Assembly (NCBI GenBank): GCA_900109485.1
Contig: FOAY01000018.1
Coordinates: 1 to 64,000, forward strand
Length of the DNA: 64,000 nt
Reading direction: 5' to 3'
Source of the DNA: Kosakonia sacchari
Lineage (GTDB): Bacteria > Pseudomonadota > Gammaproteobacteria > Enterobacterales > Enterobacteriaceae
Made by a program: the position numbers and the translations under genes. How positions within the stretch are numbered: position 1 is the stretch's first letter; the number at the start of each line of letters is the position of its first letter. Below, piece after piece: positions 53,529 through 64,000 of the stretch. The notes beneath the pieces were generated by a model that had not been told where the DNA came from, ran no database searches, and saw only the letters and a program-made list of their open reading frames with translations.

Positions 53529-54476
53529 TTACCCCTTGCCTTTTACACTGCTGATAAAAGTGGCACGGGCGGTTTTCGACCCGAGGCGTTCAGCTTCATT
53601 CAACAATTTCAGCGCCTTATCAATATCGCCTTTGGCAGCGGCCTGTTTGATGGCCTGATTGAAATAACTCTCCGTATCATTCAGCATTGGCTCGCTTTTC
53701 GCGGCTGGCGCGGGCGCAGCAGCCGGAGCCGCTACCGGCGCAGGTTGTGCGCTGTAGACCGGCGCCGCAGTGTTACCCACGGTGACCGGGCTTGGGCCGG
53801 AAGAGCCAAACAACGGGCCGACCAGCACGCTGGAACCGCTGCTGTTTTTCACTTTCAGCGTTAGTTTCCCGTCAGTGCCGTGCTTCGCAATAGGATCAGG
53901 AATATCCGGTATCGCATTGCCGGTGCCTTTGGCATAGGCTTTTGCCGGATCGATTAATTTCGTGGTGCGCTGTAAGTCGTTGTTTGTAGTAAAGACCAGT
54001 ACATAGATTTTCTGTTGTCCCAGCGCAGGCGTCAGGCGCATCACCCCTTCCAAGCGATCGGCGCTCATCACACCCGGTTCCTGGTAGGTAAAGTATTCGC
54101 TGGGGAAATAGGCTGAAGGCGTCATGTTCTGATCAAGAATCAGCACGTTCGGCGCAAATACGCTGGTTTGCTTATCCACTTCACTGGTTAACGTCAGCGT
54201 CAATTCGCCGATGTTCGCCGGTACGCTCCATGCCGCGACCGGGCCGCTAATACCCGGCACATCGAGGCGTTGACCGCCGGTTGCCAGCTGCGTGGACTGT
54301 GTTTTCGATTGATCGACCGGCGTCCAGGTCAGTTGCTGTAATGCCGATGCCGGAATTGACGGCGCGGCAGTGGTGTTTTGCGGGACAAAATTAACATCAG
54401 CGAAGCTAACCCCAGGAGCGCCCGCCAGTAAACCGGCGGTCAGGCACAGGGCGACGAGACTTTTTTTCATTTTCAT
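53529..54476 (-). CDS. malM: Maltose operon periplasmic protein
   Basis: 315 residues (E. coli about 306) from the ATG at 54476, with signal peptide 1-26 (ends VSFA-DVN). The mature protein has a Pro/Ala-rich hinge (APVAAPAAAPAPAAK, about 250-265) that accounts for the extra length, and a C-terminal helical pair. Last gene of malK-lamB-malM; the molecular role is unknown. The frame upstream of 54476 falls in the intercistronic gap. Confidence 0.94.
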   Translation of the reverse strand: MKMKKSLVALCLTAGLLAGAPGVSFADVNFVPQNTTAAPSIPASALQQLTWTPVDQSKTQSTQLATGGQRLDVPGISGPVAAWSVPANIGELTLTLTSEVDKQTSVFAPNVLILDQNMTPSAYFPSEYFTYQEPGVMSADRLEGVMRLTPALGQQKIYVLVFTTNNDLQRTTKLIDPAKAYAKGTGNAIPDIPDPIAKHGTDGKLTLKVKNSSGSSVLVGPLFGSSGPSPVTVGNTAAPVYSAQPAPVAAPAAAPAPAAKSEPMLNDTESYFNQAIKQAAAKGDIDKALKLLNEAERLGSKTARATFISSVKGKG

Positions 54477-54539
54477 TGTTATCACCTTTTCTGCACGGGA
54501 ACAGCGAACGCCAGGCAATAGCGCGCTGACCCAAGGGTT

Positions 54540-54561
54540 GAGGGGCTTGCGCCCCTCTTTT
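54540..54561. terminator. Hairpin in the lamB-malM intercistronic gap
   Basis: GAGGGGC-TTGC-GCCCCTC followed by TTTT on the plus strand. On the transcribed (minus) strand the T-run precedes rather than follows the stem, so it is more likely a stabilising or attenuating mRNA hairpin than a true terminator. Confidence 0.5.
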
Positions 54562-54587
54562 GGTCATTACGTCAGGTTAAGCGTGGA

Positions 54588-58664
<4,077 letters not shown>

Positions 58665-58673
58665 AAATGAGAA

Positions 58674-58701
58674 TGCCTTATCCCCGGAAATGGATAAGGC
58701 A
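58674..58701 (+). repeat. Hairpin after malE
   Basis: Perfect 10-bp stem TGCCTTATCC / GGATAAGGCA with an 8-base loop, 9 bp past the malE stop. It is REP-like in position and is expected to protect the malE mRNA end and lower downstream malF expression, as the malE-malF REP does in E. coli. Confidence 0.7.
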
Positions 58702-58734
58702 ACCTGGACAGTTGTATACACGGCATGATTCGCG

Positions 58735-58835
58735 CGGCATCGCGGCGGCAAGGTTGTGTATCCCCAGCGCTTACAAAAGTAAGTGACTGGGGTGCCCAAC
58801 CGTAGCCAACAAAGAAGCAGCGTGAACAGTGCCGC
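58735..58835. repeat. ERIC-like repeat between malE and malF
   Basis: Contains TGTATCCCCAGCGCTTACAA and AAGTAAGTGACTGGGGTG, the inner arms of ERIC, with diverged outer parts. It is transcribed within the malEFG mRNA and could fold into a stable structure. It ends just before the malF ribosome site. Confidence 0.72.
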
Positions 58836-58852
58836 GTAGAGAGGAAATCCCC

Positions 58853-60397
58853 ATGGATGTTGTAAAGAAGCGCCATTGGTGGCAAAGCCCACAGCTTGCC
58901 TGGACCGTCATTACCCTGATCGGGCTGCTGGTGGCATACCTTGTCGTTATGATGTATGCCCAGGGGGAATACCTTTTCGCCATTACCACGCTCGTGCTCA
59001 GTTCGGCGGGCCTTTATATTTTCGCCAACCGTAAAACCTACGCCTGGCGCTATGTCTATCCGGGCATGGCCGGGATGGGGCTGTTCGTCCTGTTCCCGCT
59101 GATTTGTACGATCGCCATCGCCTTTACCAACTACAGCAGTACCAACCAGTTAACACAGGAACGCGCGCAGCAGGTGCTGCTCGATCGCTCCTTCCAGGCG
59201 GGAAAAGCCTACAACTTTGGTCTTTATCCGGAAGGGGATGAATGGCGGCTGGCGCTCACCGATGGCGACAGTGGCAAAAATTATCTCTCCGACGCCTTTA
59301 AACCTGGCGGTGAACAGCAACTGGCCCTGAAAGAGGTGCCAGCGCTGCCAGCCGGTGAACGGGCTAATTTGCGTGTCATTACGCAAAATCGTCAGGCGCT
59401 GAACCAGCTTACCGCCATCCTGCCGGATGAGAGCAAAGTGATAATGAGCTCGCTGCGCCAGTTCTCCGGCACGCGCCCGCTCTACCAGCTCGCGCAGGAC
59501 GGTACGCTGACTAACAACCAGAGCGGCGCCAAATACCGGCCAAATAACCACATTGGTTTCTACCAGGCGATTAATGCTGACGGTAGCTGGGGCAGCGAAA
59601 AACTCAGCCCTGGTTATACGGTGACCATCGGCTGGGATAACTTCACCCGCGTCTTTACCGATGAAGGTATCCAGAAACCGTTTATCGAGATCTTTATCTG
59701 GACGGTGATCTTCTCCATTCTCACGGTGGTGCTGACCGTCGCCGTCGGCATGGTGCTGGCCTGCGTCGTGCAGTGGGAGTCGCTGAAAGGCAAAGCGATT
59801 TACCGCGTGCTGCTGATTCTGCCTTACGCGGTGCCATCGTTTATCTCGATCCTGATCTTTAAGGGGCTGTTTAACCAGAGCTTCGGTGAGATCAACATGA
59901 TGCTGAGCGCGCTGTTCGGCATTAAACCGGCCTGGTTCAGCGATCCAACCACCGCCCGCGCGATGATCGTGATCGTTAACACCTGGCTTGGCTATCCCTA
60001 CATGATGATCCTTTGCATGGGCCTGCTGAAAGCGATCCCGGACGATCTGTATGAAGCCTCGGCAATGGATGGCGCCGGGCCGTTGCAGAACTTTTTCCGC
60101 ATCACTTTCCCGCTGCTGATCAAGCCGCTGACGCCGCTGATGATCGCCAGCTTTGCCTTTAACTTTAACAACTTCGTGCTGATCCAGTTGTTGACCAACG
60201 GCGGGCCGGACCGCATCGGCACCACCACGCCGGCGGGTTATACCGACCTGCTGGTGAGCTACACCTACCGCATCGCCTTTGAAGGCGGCGGCGGTCAGGA
60301 CTTTGGGCTTGCAGCCGCTATCGCCACGCTGATTTTCCTGCTGGTAGGCGCGCTGGCTATCGTCAACCTGAAAGCCACACGCATGAAATTCGATTAA
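58853..60397 (+). CDS. malF: Maltose ABC transporter permease MalF
   Basis: 514 residues, equal to E. coli MalF, from the ATG at 58853 with GAGAGGAAA upstream. Eight membrane helices and the large periplasmic P2 loop (about 95-275). The EAA coupling loop is [20 protein letters not shown]. It forms the channel with MalG and contacts MalE. Confidence 0.97.
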   Translation: MDVVKKRHWWQSPQLAWTVITLIGLLVAYLVVMMYAQGEYLFAITTLVLSSAGLYIFANRKTYAWRYVYPGMAGMGLFVLFPLICTIAIAFTNYSSTNQLTQERAQQVLLDRSFQAGKAYNFGLYPEGDEWRLALTDGDSGKNYLSDAFKPGGEQQLALKEVPALPAGERANLRVITQNRQALNQLTAILPDESKVIMSSLRQFSGTRPLYQLAQDGTLTNNQSGAKYRPNNHIGFYQAINADGSWGSEKLSPGYTVTIGWDNFTRVFTDEGIQKPFIEIFIWTVIFSILTVVLTVAVGMVLACVVQWESLKGKAIYRVLLILPYAVPSFISILIFKGLFNQSFGEINMMLSALFGIKPAWFSDPTTARAMIVIVNTWLGYPYMMILCMGLLKAIPDDLYEASAMDGAGPLQNFFRITFPLLIKPLTPLMIASFAFNFNNFVLIQLLTNGGPDRIGTTTPAGYTDLLVSYTYRIAFEGGGGQDFGLAAAIATLIFLLVGALAIVNLKATRMKFD

Positions 60398-60410
60398 GGA
60401 GGACGATATT

Positions 60411-61301
60411 ATGGCTATGGTGCAGGCAAAATCGCAGAAGCTGCGGCTGTTTATCACCCATGCGTTACTGCTGGTGTTTATTGCCGCCATCATGTTCCCG
60501 CTGCTGATGGTGGTCGCCATTTCACTGCGTGAAGGTAACTTTGCTACCGGCAGCCTGATCCCGGATACCATTTCCTGGGAACACTGGCGGCTGGCGCTGG
60601 GCTTTAGCGTCGAGCACGCCGACGGGCGCGTCACGCCGCCGCCGTTCCCGGTGCTGCTGTGGCTGTGGAACTCGGTGAAAATCGCCGCCATTACTGCCGT
60701 GGGCATTGTCGCGCTCTCCACCACCTGCGCATACGCGTTCGCCCGTATGCGTTTTCCCGGCAAAGCGACGCTGCTGAAAGGGATGCTGATTTTCCAGATG
60801 TTCCCGGCGGTGTTGTCGCTGGTGGCGCTGTACGCGTTGTTTGATCGTCTGGGACAGTACGTGCCGTTTATCGGCCTGAATACGCACGGTGGGGTGATCT
60901 TTGCTTATCTTGGCGGGATTGCGCTGCATGTGTGGACGATCAAGGGCTATTTCGAAACCATCGACAGTTCGCTGGAAGAAGCCGCTGCGCTGGATGGCGC
61001 CACGCCGTGGCAGGCGTTTCGCCTGGTACTGCTGCCGCTGTCGGTGCCGATCCTGGCGGTGGTGTTTATTCTGTCGTTTATCGCGGCCATCACCGAAGTT
61101 CCGGTGGCCTCGCTGCTGCTGCGCGATGTTAACAGCTACACGCTGGCGGTCGGCATGCAGCAATACCTCAACCCGCAAAACTATCTGTGGGGCGATTTTG
61201 CCGCTGCGGCGGTGCTCTCCGCCATTCCGATTACGCTGGTGTTCCTGCTGGCGCAGCGCTGGCTGGTAAACGGCCTGACCGCAGGCGGAGTAAAAGGTTA
61301 G
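60411..61301 (+). CDS. malG: Maltose ABC transporter permease MalG
   Basis: 296 residues, equal to E. coli MalG. Six membrane helices; coupling loop [21 protein letters not shown]-terminal tail [11 protein letters not shown] inserts into the MalK dimer. It starts 13 bp after malF with a GGAGG ribosome site. Confidence 0.97.
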   Translation: MAMVQAKSQKLRLFITHALLLVFIAAIMFPLLMVVAISLREGNFATGSLIPDTISWEHWRLALGFSVEHADGRVTPPPFPVLLWLWNSVKIAAITAVGIVALSTTCAYAFARMRFPGKATLLKGMLIFQMFPAVLSLVALYALFDRLGQYVPFIGLNTHGGVIFAYLGGIALHVWTIKGYFETIDSSLEEAAALDGATPWQAFRLVLLPLSVPILAVVFILSFIAAITEVPVASLLLRDVNSYTLAVGMQQYLNPQNYLWGDFAAAAVLSAIPITLVFLLAQRWLVNGLTAGGVKG

Positions 61302-61315
61302 ATTTCATCGTTGTT

Positions 61316-61440
61316 TTCGCGCCCTAAGTATTTCGGGTTAGAGCAAGGCGGCGACTGCACGAATCCCCGGGAGCTTATTGAAGTAAGTGACTGGGGTGAG
61401 TAAAGGAAGCCAGCACAGCGATCACCCGAAAGATGACGGT
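61316..61440. repeat. ERIC element downstream of malG
   Basis: About 125 bp, close to full ERIC length, with the inner arms GAATCCCCGGGAGCTTATTG and AAGTAAGTGACTGGGGTGAG and outer parts CCCTAAGTATTTCGGG / CCCGAAAGATGACGG. It lies between the malG stop and the bidirectional terminator. Confidence 0.88.
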
Positions 61441-61479
61441 CGTTGCCACTGCACCCTCAACTTAACTTGTGAAGTCGTT

Positions 61480-61506
61480 GGCGGCCCAAAAGGCCGCCTT
61501 TTTTTA
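61480..61506. terminator. Bidirectional terminator between malG and psiE
   Basis: GGCGGCC-CAAAA-GGCCGCC followed by TTTTTTTATT on the plus strand, just beyond the psiE stop on the minus strand. Confidence 0.88.
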
Positions 61507-61914
61507 TTCACGCTTCAGCCGTTGGGAGTTACATAACCACAGGGTGATCACCAGCAGCAGGATCGCCGCAGAGTAGATCAGCACATCCATTGGCGACTGA
61601 TGATCGACGATGATCAACCGCACGATCGCGGTGATGCCGATATAGATAAAGTAGCGCAGCGGGAAATGAAAACCGGACTGAAAGTACTTCACAATCAGTG
61701 CGATAAATTCAAAGTAAAGGAAGTAGACCACCAGCCCTTCCACCAGCTCATACTTGCTGGTCTGCACCGGCGAAAACAGCACATCCGCCAGATGCAGCGT
61801 CTCTTTGCCAAGAAAAACAATCAGGATCAGCCCCAGGCTCAGCAGACCCAGGTTCAGCACGGTCTGCAAAATAGTAGAAACAAACTCAGCGCGTGGACGA
61901 GTTAGCGACGTCAT
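61504..61914 (-). CDS. psiE: PsiE, phosphate-starvation-inducible membrane protein
   Basis: 136 residues, equal to E. coli PsiE, from the ATG at 61914 ([20 protein letters not shown]). Four membrane helices; conserved [20 protein letters not shown] and [20 protein letters not shown]. Function unknown. In E. coli it is activated by PhoB and repressed by CRP-cAMP. A CRP-like site TGTGA-TCTGGA-TCTACA is seen upstream at 61960-61976. Confidence 0.95.
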   Translation of the reverse strand: MTSLTRPRAEFVSTILQTVLNLGLLSLGLILIVFLGKETLHLADVLFSPVQTSKYELVEGLVVYFLYFEFIALIVKYFQSGFHFPLRYFIYIGITAIVRLIIVDHQSPMDVLIYSAAILLLVITLWLCNSQRLKRE

Positions 61915-61959
61915 AAAGCACCTCATTTTCTGTGGGGAATCTCCTGTATAACGTAAAAA

Positions 61960-61976
61960 TGTGATCTGGATCTACA
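61960..61976. promoter_or_regulatory. CRP-like site upstream of psiE
   Basis: TGTGATCTGGATCTACA has a perfect left half (TGTGA) and a weak right half. It lies about 46-62 bp upstream of the psiE start in the region divergent to the acetyltransferase gene, consistent with known CRP control of psiE. Confidence 0.45.
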
Positions 61977-62051
61977 TTATTTACTTATCTTTTGTGACAG
62001 TGCGTGGTGACATGTCTGGCTAGCCGTTTTCATGCAAGAGGAAAAAAGAGC

Positions 62052-62561
62052 ATGCTTACAATGCGTAAAGCATCCGTGGACGACGCGGCGTTAATCAGTG
62101 AAATGGGGTTTGCCAGCTACATGCACCACTTTGCTCATCTGTGGCGCGAGCAGAGCGAATTACAGGATTTCCTCCGGCAAGAGTATGCCGTGCCGGTGCT
62201 GCAACAGAGTTTACAGGATGAAAAAAGTTGCTGGTTCATCGCCAGCGATCCCTCGCCGGTTGGCTTTGCCAAAGTCTCCTGGCATCGCGCAGTCGATGAG
62301 CATGGCCCAGTGGGAACGCTGCTGCATAAGCTCTATTTTCTGCCGGGTAAAACCGGCTGCGGCTACGGCGAAACGCTGCTGACGGAGATCGCGCGTGTAG
62401 CAAAAAGCCGTGGCGAAACCGCGCTCTGGCTGGAGGTACTTGATGCGAACCCCAACGCCCAGCGCTTTTATCTCCGCCAGGGATTCACGCACCTGAAAGA
62501 GACCTTGTTTAGTACGCCTTCTCAGCAAAGTACGCTGCATATTCTTTGTAAACCGCTCTAA
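62052..62561 (+). CDS. GNAT-family N-acetyltransferase
   Basis: 169 residues from the ATG at 62052, preceded by GAGGAAAAAAGAG; the frame from 62004 lacks a ribosome site. GNAT motif A is visible as KLYFLPGKTGCGYGETLLTE (acetyl-CoA pyrophosphate loop) and motif B as ALWLEVLDANPNAQRFYLRQ. Substrate unknown. It starts a two-gene operon with the hexapeptide acyltransferase 10 bp downstream. Confidence 0.85.
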   Translation: MLTMRKASVDDAALISEMGFASYMHHFAHLWREQSELQDFLRQEYAVPVLQQSLQDEKSCWFIASDPSPVGFAKVSWHRAVDEHGPVGTLLHKLYFLPGKTGCGYGETLLTEIARVAKSRGETALWLEVLDANPNAQRFYLRQGFTHLKETLFSTPSQQSTLHILCKPL

Positions 62562-62571
62562 AGGAGTCAGC

Positions 62572-63033
62572 ATGCCTGTCGCTACCGTGCGCCAGTCCGC
62601 CATCCGCAACGTGACCTGCGGCGAGAACGTGGTGATTTATGAACCCGCCAATCTGTATGACTGCATTCTCGGCGACAATGTGTTTGTCGGCCCGTTTGTG
62701 GAAATTCAGGGCCATACGCGAATTGGCCAGGGGAGCAAAATTGAGTCGCACAGCTTCATCTGCGAATACGTGACTCTCGGCGAGCGTTGCTTTATCGGCC
62801 ACGGCGTGATGTTCGCTAACGACATGTTCCGCGACGGCAAGCCCAATCCCGATCGCGAAAGTTGGGGGCGCATTGTGATTGGCAATGATGTTTCTGTCGG
62901 TAGCGGCGCCACGATCCTAGCCGTCACCATTTGCGATGGTTGCGTTATCGGCGCGGGCAGCGTGGTGACGAAATCGTTGCACGAGAAAGGGGTTTATGCG
63001 GGAAATCCGGCGCGGTTGCTGCGGCGGCTGTGA
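62572..63033 (+). CDS. Left-handed beta-helix (hexapeptide) acyltransferase
   Basis: 153 residues with an AAGGAG ribosome site. Hexapeptide repeats run almost throughout (IGQGSKIESHSFI, LGERCFIGHGV, IGNDVSVGSGATIL, CVIGAGSVVT). The catalytic-type loop HGVMFANDMF and the end YAGNPARLLRRL are typical of sugar O/N-acetyltransferases (WbbJ/WlbB type). Its neighbour on the other side is the yjbH exopolysaccharide gene, so a role in modifying a surface sugar is possible but unproven. Confidence 0.85.
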   Translation: MPVATVRQSAIRNVTCGENVVIYEPANLYDCILGDNVFVGPFVEIQGHTRIGQGSKIESHSFICEYVTLGERCFIGHGVMFANDMFRDGKPNPDRESWGRIVIGNDVSVGSGATILAVTICDGCVIGAGSVVTKSLHEKGVYAGNPARLLRRL

Positions 63034-63056
63034 GAAGCCCCCTCTCCGGTGGAGAG
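63033..63056. terminator. Hairpin between the acyltransferase and yjbH genes
   Basis: CCCCCTCTCC-GGT-GGAGAGGGGG, a strong stem between two convergent genes. T tracts are lacking on both sides. Confidence 0.7.
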
Positions 63057-63067
63057 GGGGCGAAGGA

Positions 63068-64000
63068 TTACTGGAAGTTGATCGTCTTATCGTTGGTCAT
63101 ATCATAAAGCTCAAACTTACGGCCCAGTTTCTGGCCGCCATCACGCGTCAACGGCGTCCAGCCAACAGCTGCGCGGCTGCGGGTTGGGCCGGTCGTGAAC
63201 AGATCCAACGGTACAGAGACATACACCCCTTTGGTGAATTCCCCTTCCCCGTACTGCGCCGCCGAAACGTTGGTCTTCGTGGCATACGCGCCAATGACCA
63301 CGCCGCTATCAAAGTGTTTCGACACATCCAGCGTGACGCCTTTATCCCCTGCCAGATACTGCCCGGCGCTCGCTTTAATCAGCACATCGTCGGCGAACCA
63401 CGGCGTCCAGTAGGCGGTGAAGTGGCCAGTTTTCACGCTGTAATCGGTGAACTTCATCATGTCCTGCGGGCTGCGCCAGTCGCGCTGTTTCACGTAGTTG
63501 CCATCGATACCGAACGCCCAGTGGCTATCGACCGGACGCCACAGCACTTCAGCCCCCGCGCCGCCAAACATGGTTTCCAGATAACCGGCATACACCTGAC
63601 CATAGAAATTATTCCCCAGGTAGTGCATGTAGTTCGCTTGCATGTTGTTGACGTAGTAGTCATTTTGCACATATTCACGCACGCGGGTACGCACGCGCGG
63701 CAATGACGAATCGCTGGAGGTATAGCTGAATTTATCGTAGTTGTTAGCCACGTTGGCGAACAGGCTGCCGGTGGTCAGTAAATGATCGGTCCACCACCAG
63801 TCGGCGGTTGCCATCACGCCAACCTGGTACATATAGAAGCTTTCCGGGCCGCCGAACGACTGGTTCAACACCGGATCAATATGGAAATCGAACGACGATT
63901 TATCGATATACCAGCCCTGCTCTGTGCTGTCCGGCACAATCGGCGTGACCCGTTTCTGCACCAGCTCTGTATCCTGCCCCAGCGGTTCCCCTTCCAGATG
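63068..64000 (-). CDS. yjbH: YjbH-type outer-membrane (exopolysaccharide) protein, C-terminal part
   Basis: The frame stays open to the window edge (at least 310 residues), so the N-terminus lies outside; E. coli YjbH is about 700 residues. The visible part has many amphipathic strands (GVMATADWWWTDHLLTTGSL, NFYGQVYAGYLETMFGGAGA, HWAFGIDGNYVKQRDWRSP, DKGVTLDVSKHFDSGVVIG) of a DUF940 beta-barrel, ending NDKTINFQ. YjbH belongs to the yjbEFGH operon for an exopolysaccharide under Rcs control. Its place next to psiE fits the E. coli order. Confidence 0.85.
   Translation of the reverse strand, partial: HLEGEPLGQDTELVQKRVTPIVPDSTEQGWYIDKSSFDFHIDPVLNQSFGGPESFYMYQVGVMATADWWWTDHLLTTGSLFANVANNYDKFSYTSSDSSLPRVRTRVREYVQNDYYVNNMQANYMHYLGNNFYGQVYAGYLETMFGGAGAEVLWRPVDSHWAFGIDGNYVKQRDWRSPQDMMKFTDYSVKTGHFTAYWTPWFADDVLIKASAGQYLAGDKGVTLDVSKHFDSGVVIGAYATKTNVSAAQYGEGEFTKGVYVSVPLDLFTTGPTRSRAAVGWTPLTRDGGQKLGRKFELYDMTNDKTINFQ

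Noticed and set aside
59150-60763. 537-codon minus-strand frame across malF and malG
   Set aside because: Antisense shadow; malF and malG are full-length and conserved.

Overview
The window is chromosomal DNA from a member of the Enterobacteriaceae. Most of the right two thirds (ssb to yjbH) carries near full-length homologues of Escherichia coli genes in the order of the E. coli 91-92 minute region: ssb/uvrA, yjbR, yjbQ, aphA, tyrB, alr, dnaB, qor, pspG, dusA, zur, yjbJ, dinF, lexA, dgkA, plsB, ubiA, ubiC, malM, lamB, malK, malEFG, psiE and yjbH. GC-rich coding sequence, ERIC and REP repeats and the accessory gene content fit a Kosakonia/Enterobacter/Klebsiella-type organism. The genus is inference; no rRNA or marker gene here fixes it.

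Left third, accessory. Positions 1-345 are the 3' end of an IS4-family insertion sequence. Next come a broken gene remnant, a muramidase-type effector with a secreted immunity candidate (646-3240), a degraded segment and a chromosomal ccdAB toxin-antitoxin pair (3670-4227). A binding-protein ABC transporter (4278-8161, minus) faces a metallo-beta-lactamase-fold hydrolase, a LacI-type regulator and an inositol-monophosphatase-family enzyme (8315-10870, plus). A perfect 16-bp palindrome lies between them, so this looks like one regulon for an imported phosphorylated compound. A secreted GH18 chitinase follows (10908-12770).

Positions 13028-21435 (minus) are a type VI secretion vgrG/rhs module: VgrG, a 516-residue helical-repeat protein, a 42-residue membrane peptide, a PAAR-like Rhs effector with an HNH-like nuclease tip, and its probable immunity protein. 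No EagR (DUF1795) chaperone is present. Positions 21861-26629 (minus) are a five-gene operon, IclR - OPT transporter - DUF1177 - AroM - PepE, which looks like an undescribed peptide or amino-acid-derivative utilisation pathway. Its promoter carries two copies of a palindromic 17-mer spaced 21 bp apart. Positions 27006-29244 encode a polar amino acid (cystine-like) ABC transporter.

Junction. An AT-rich orphan gene (29410-30363) has a possible PD-(D/E)XK nuclease signature. Beside it is a decayed duplicate of the 3' end of ssb (30491-30595), then a secreted AroQ chorismate mutase, then the real ssb. The duplicated ssb tail suggests that DNA was gained at the ssb 3' end.

Right part, core. It holds DNA repair and SOS genes (ssb, uvrA, lexA, dinF, with LexA boxes), replication (dnaB), amino acid and cell-wall enzymes (tyrB, alr), phospholipid and quinone synthesis (plsB, dgkA, ubiA, ubiC) and the maltose regulon. 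ycaC and a TraF-like outer-membrane barrel gene sit between dusA and zur. ERIC-like repeats lie between alr and dnaB, between malE and malF, and after malG. The window ends inside a yjbH homologue.
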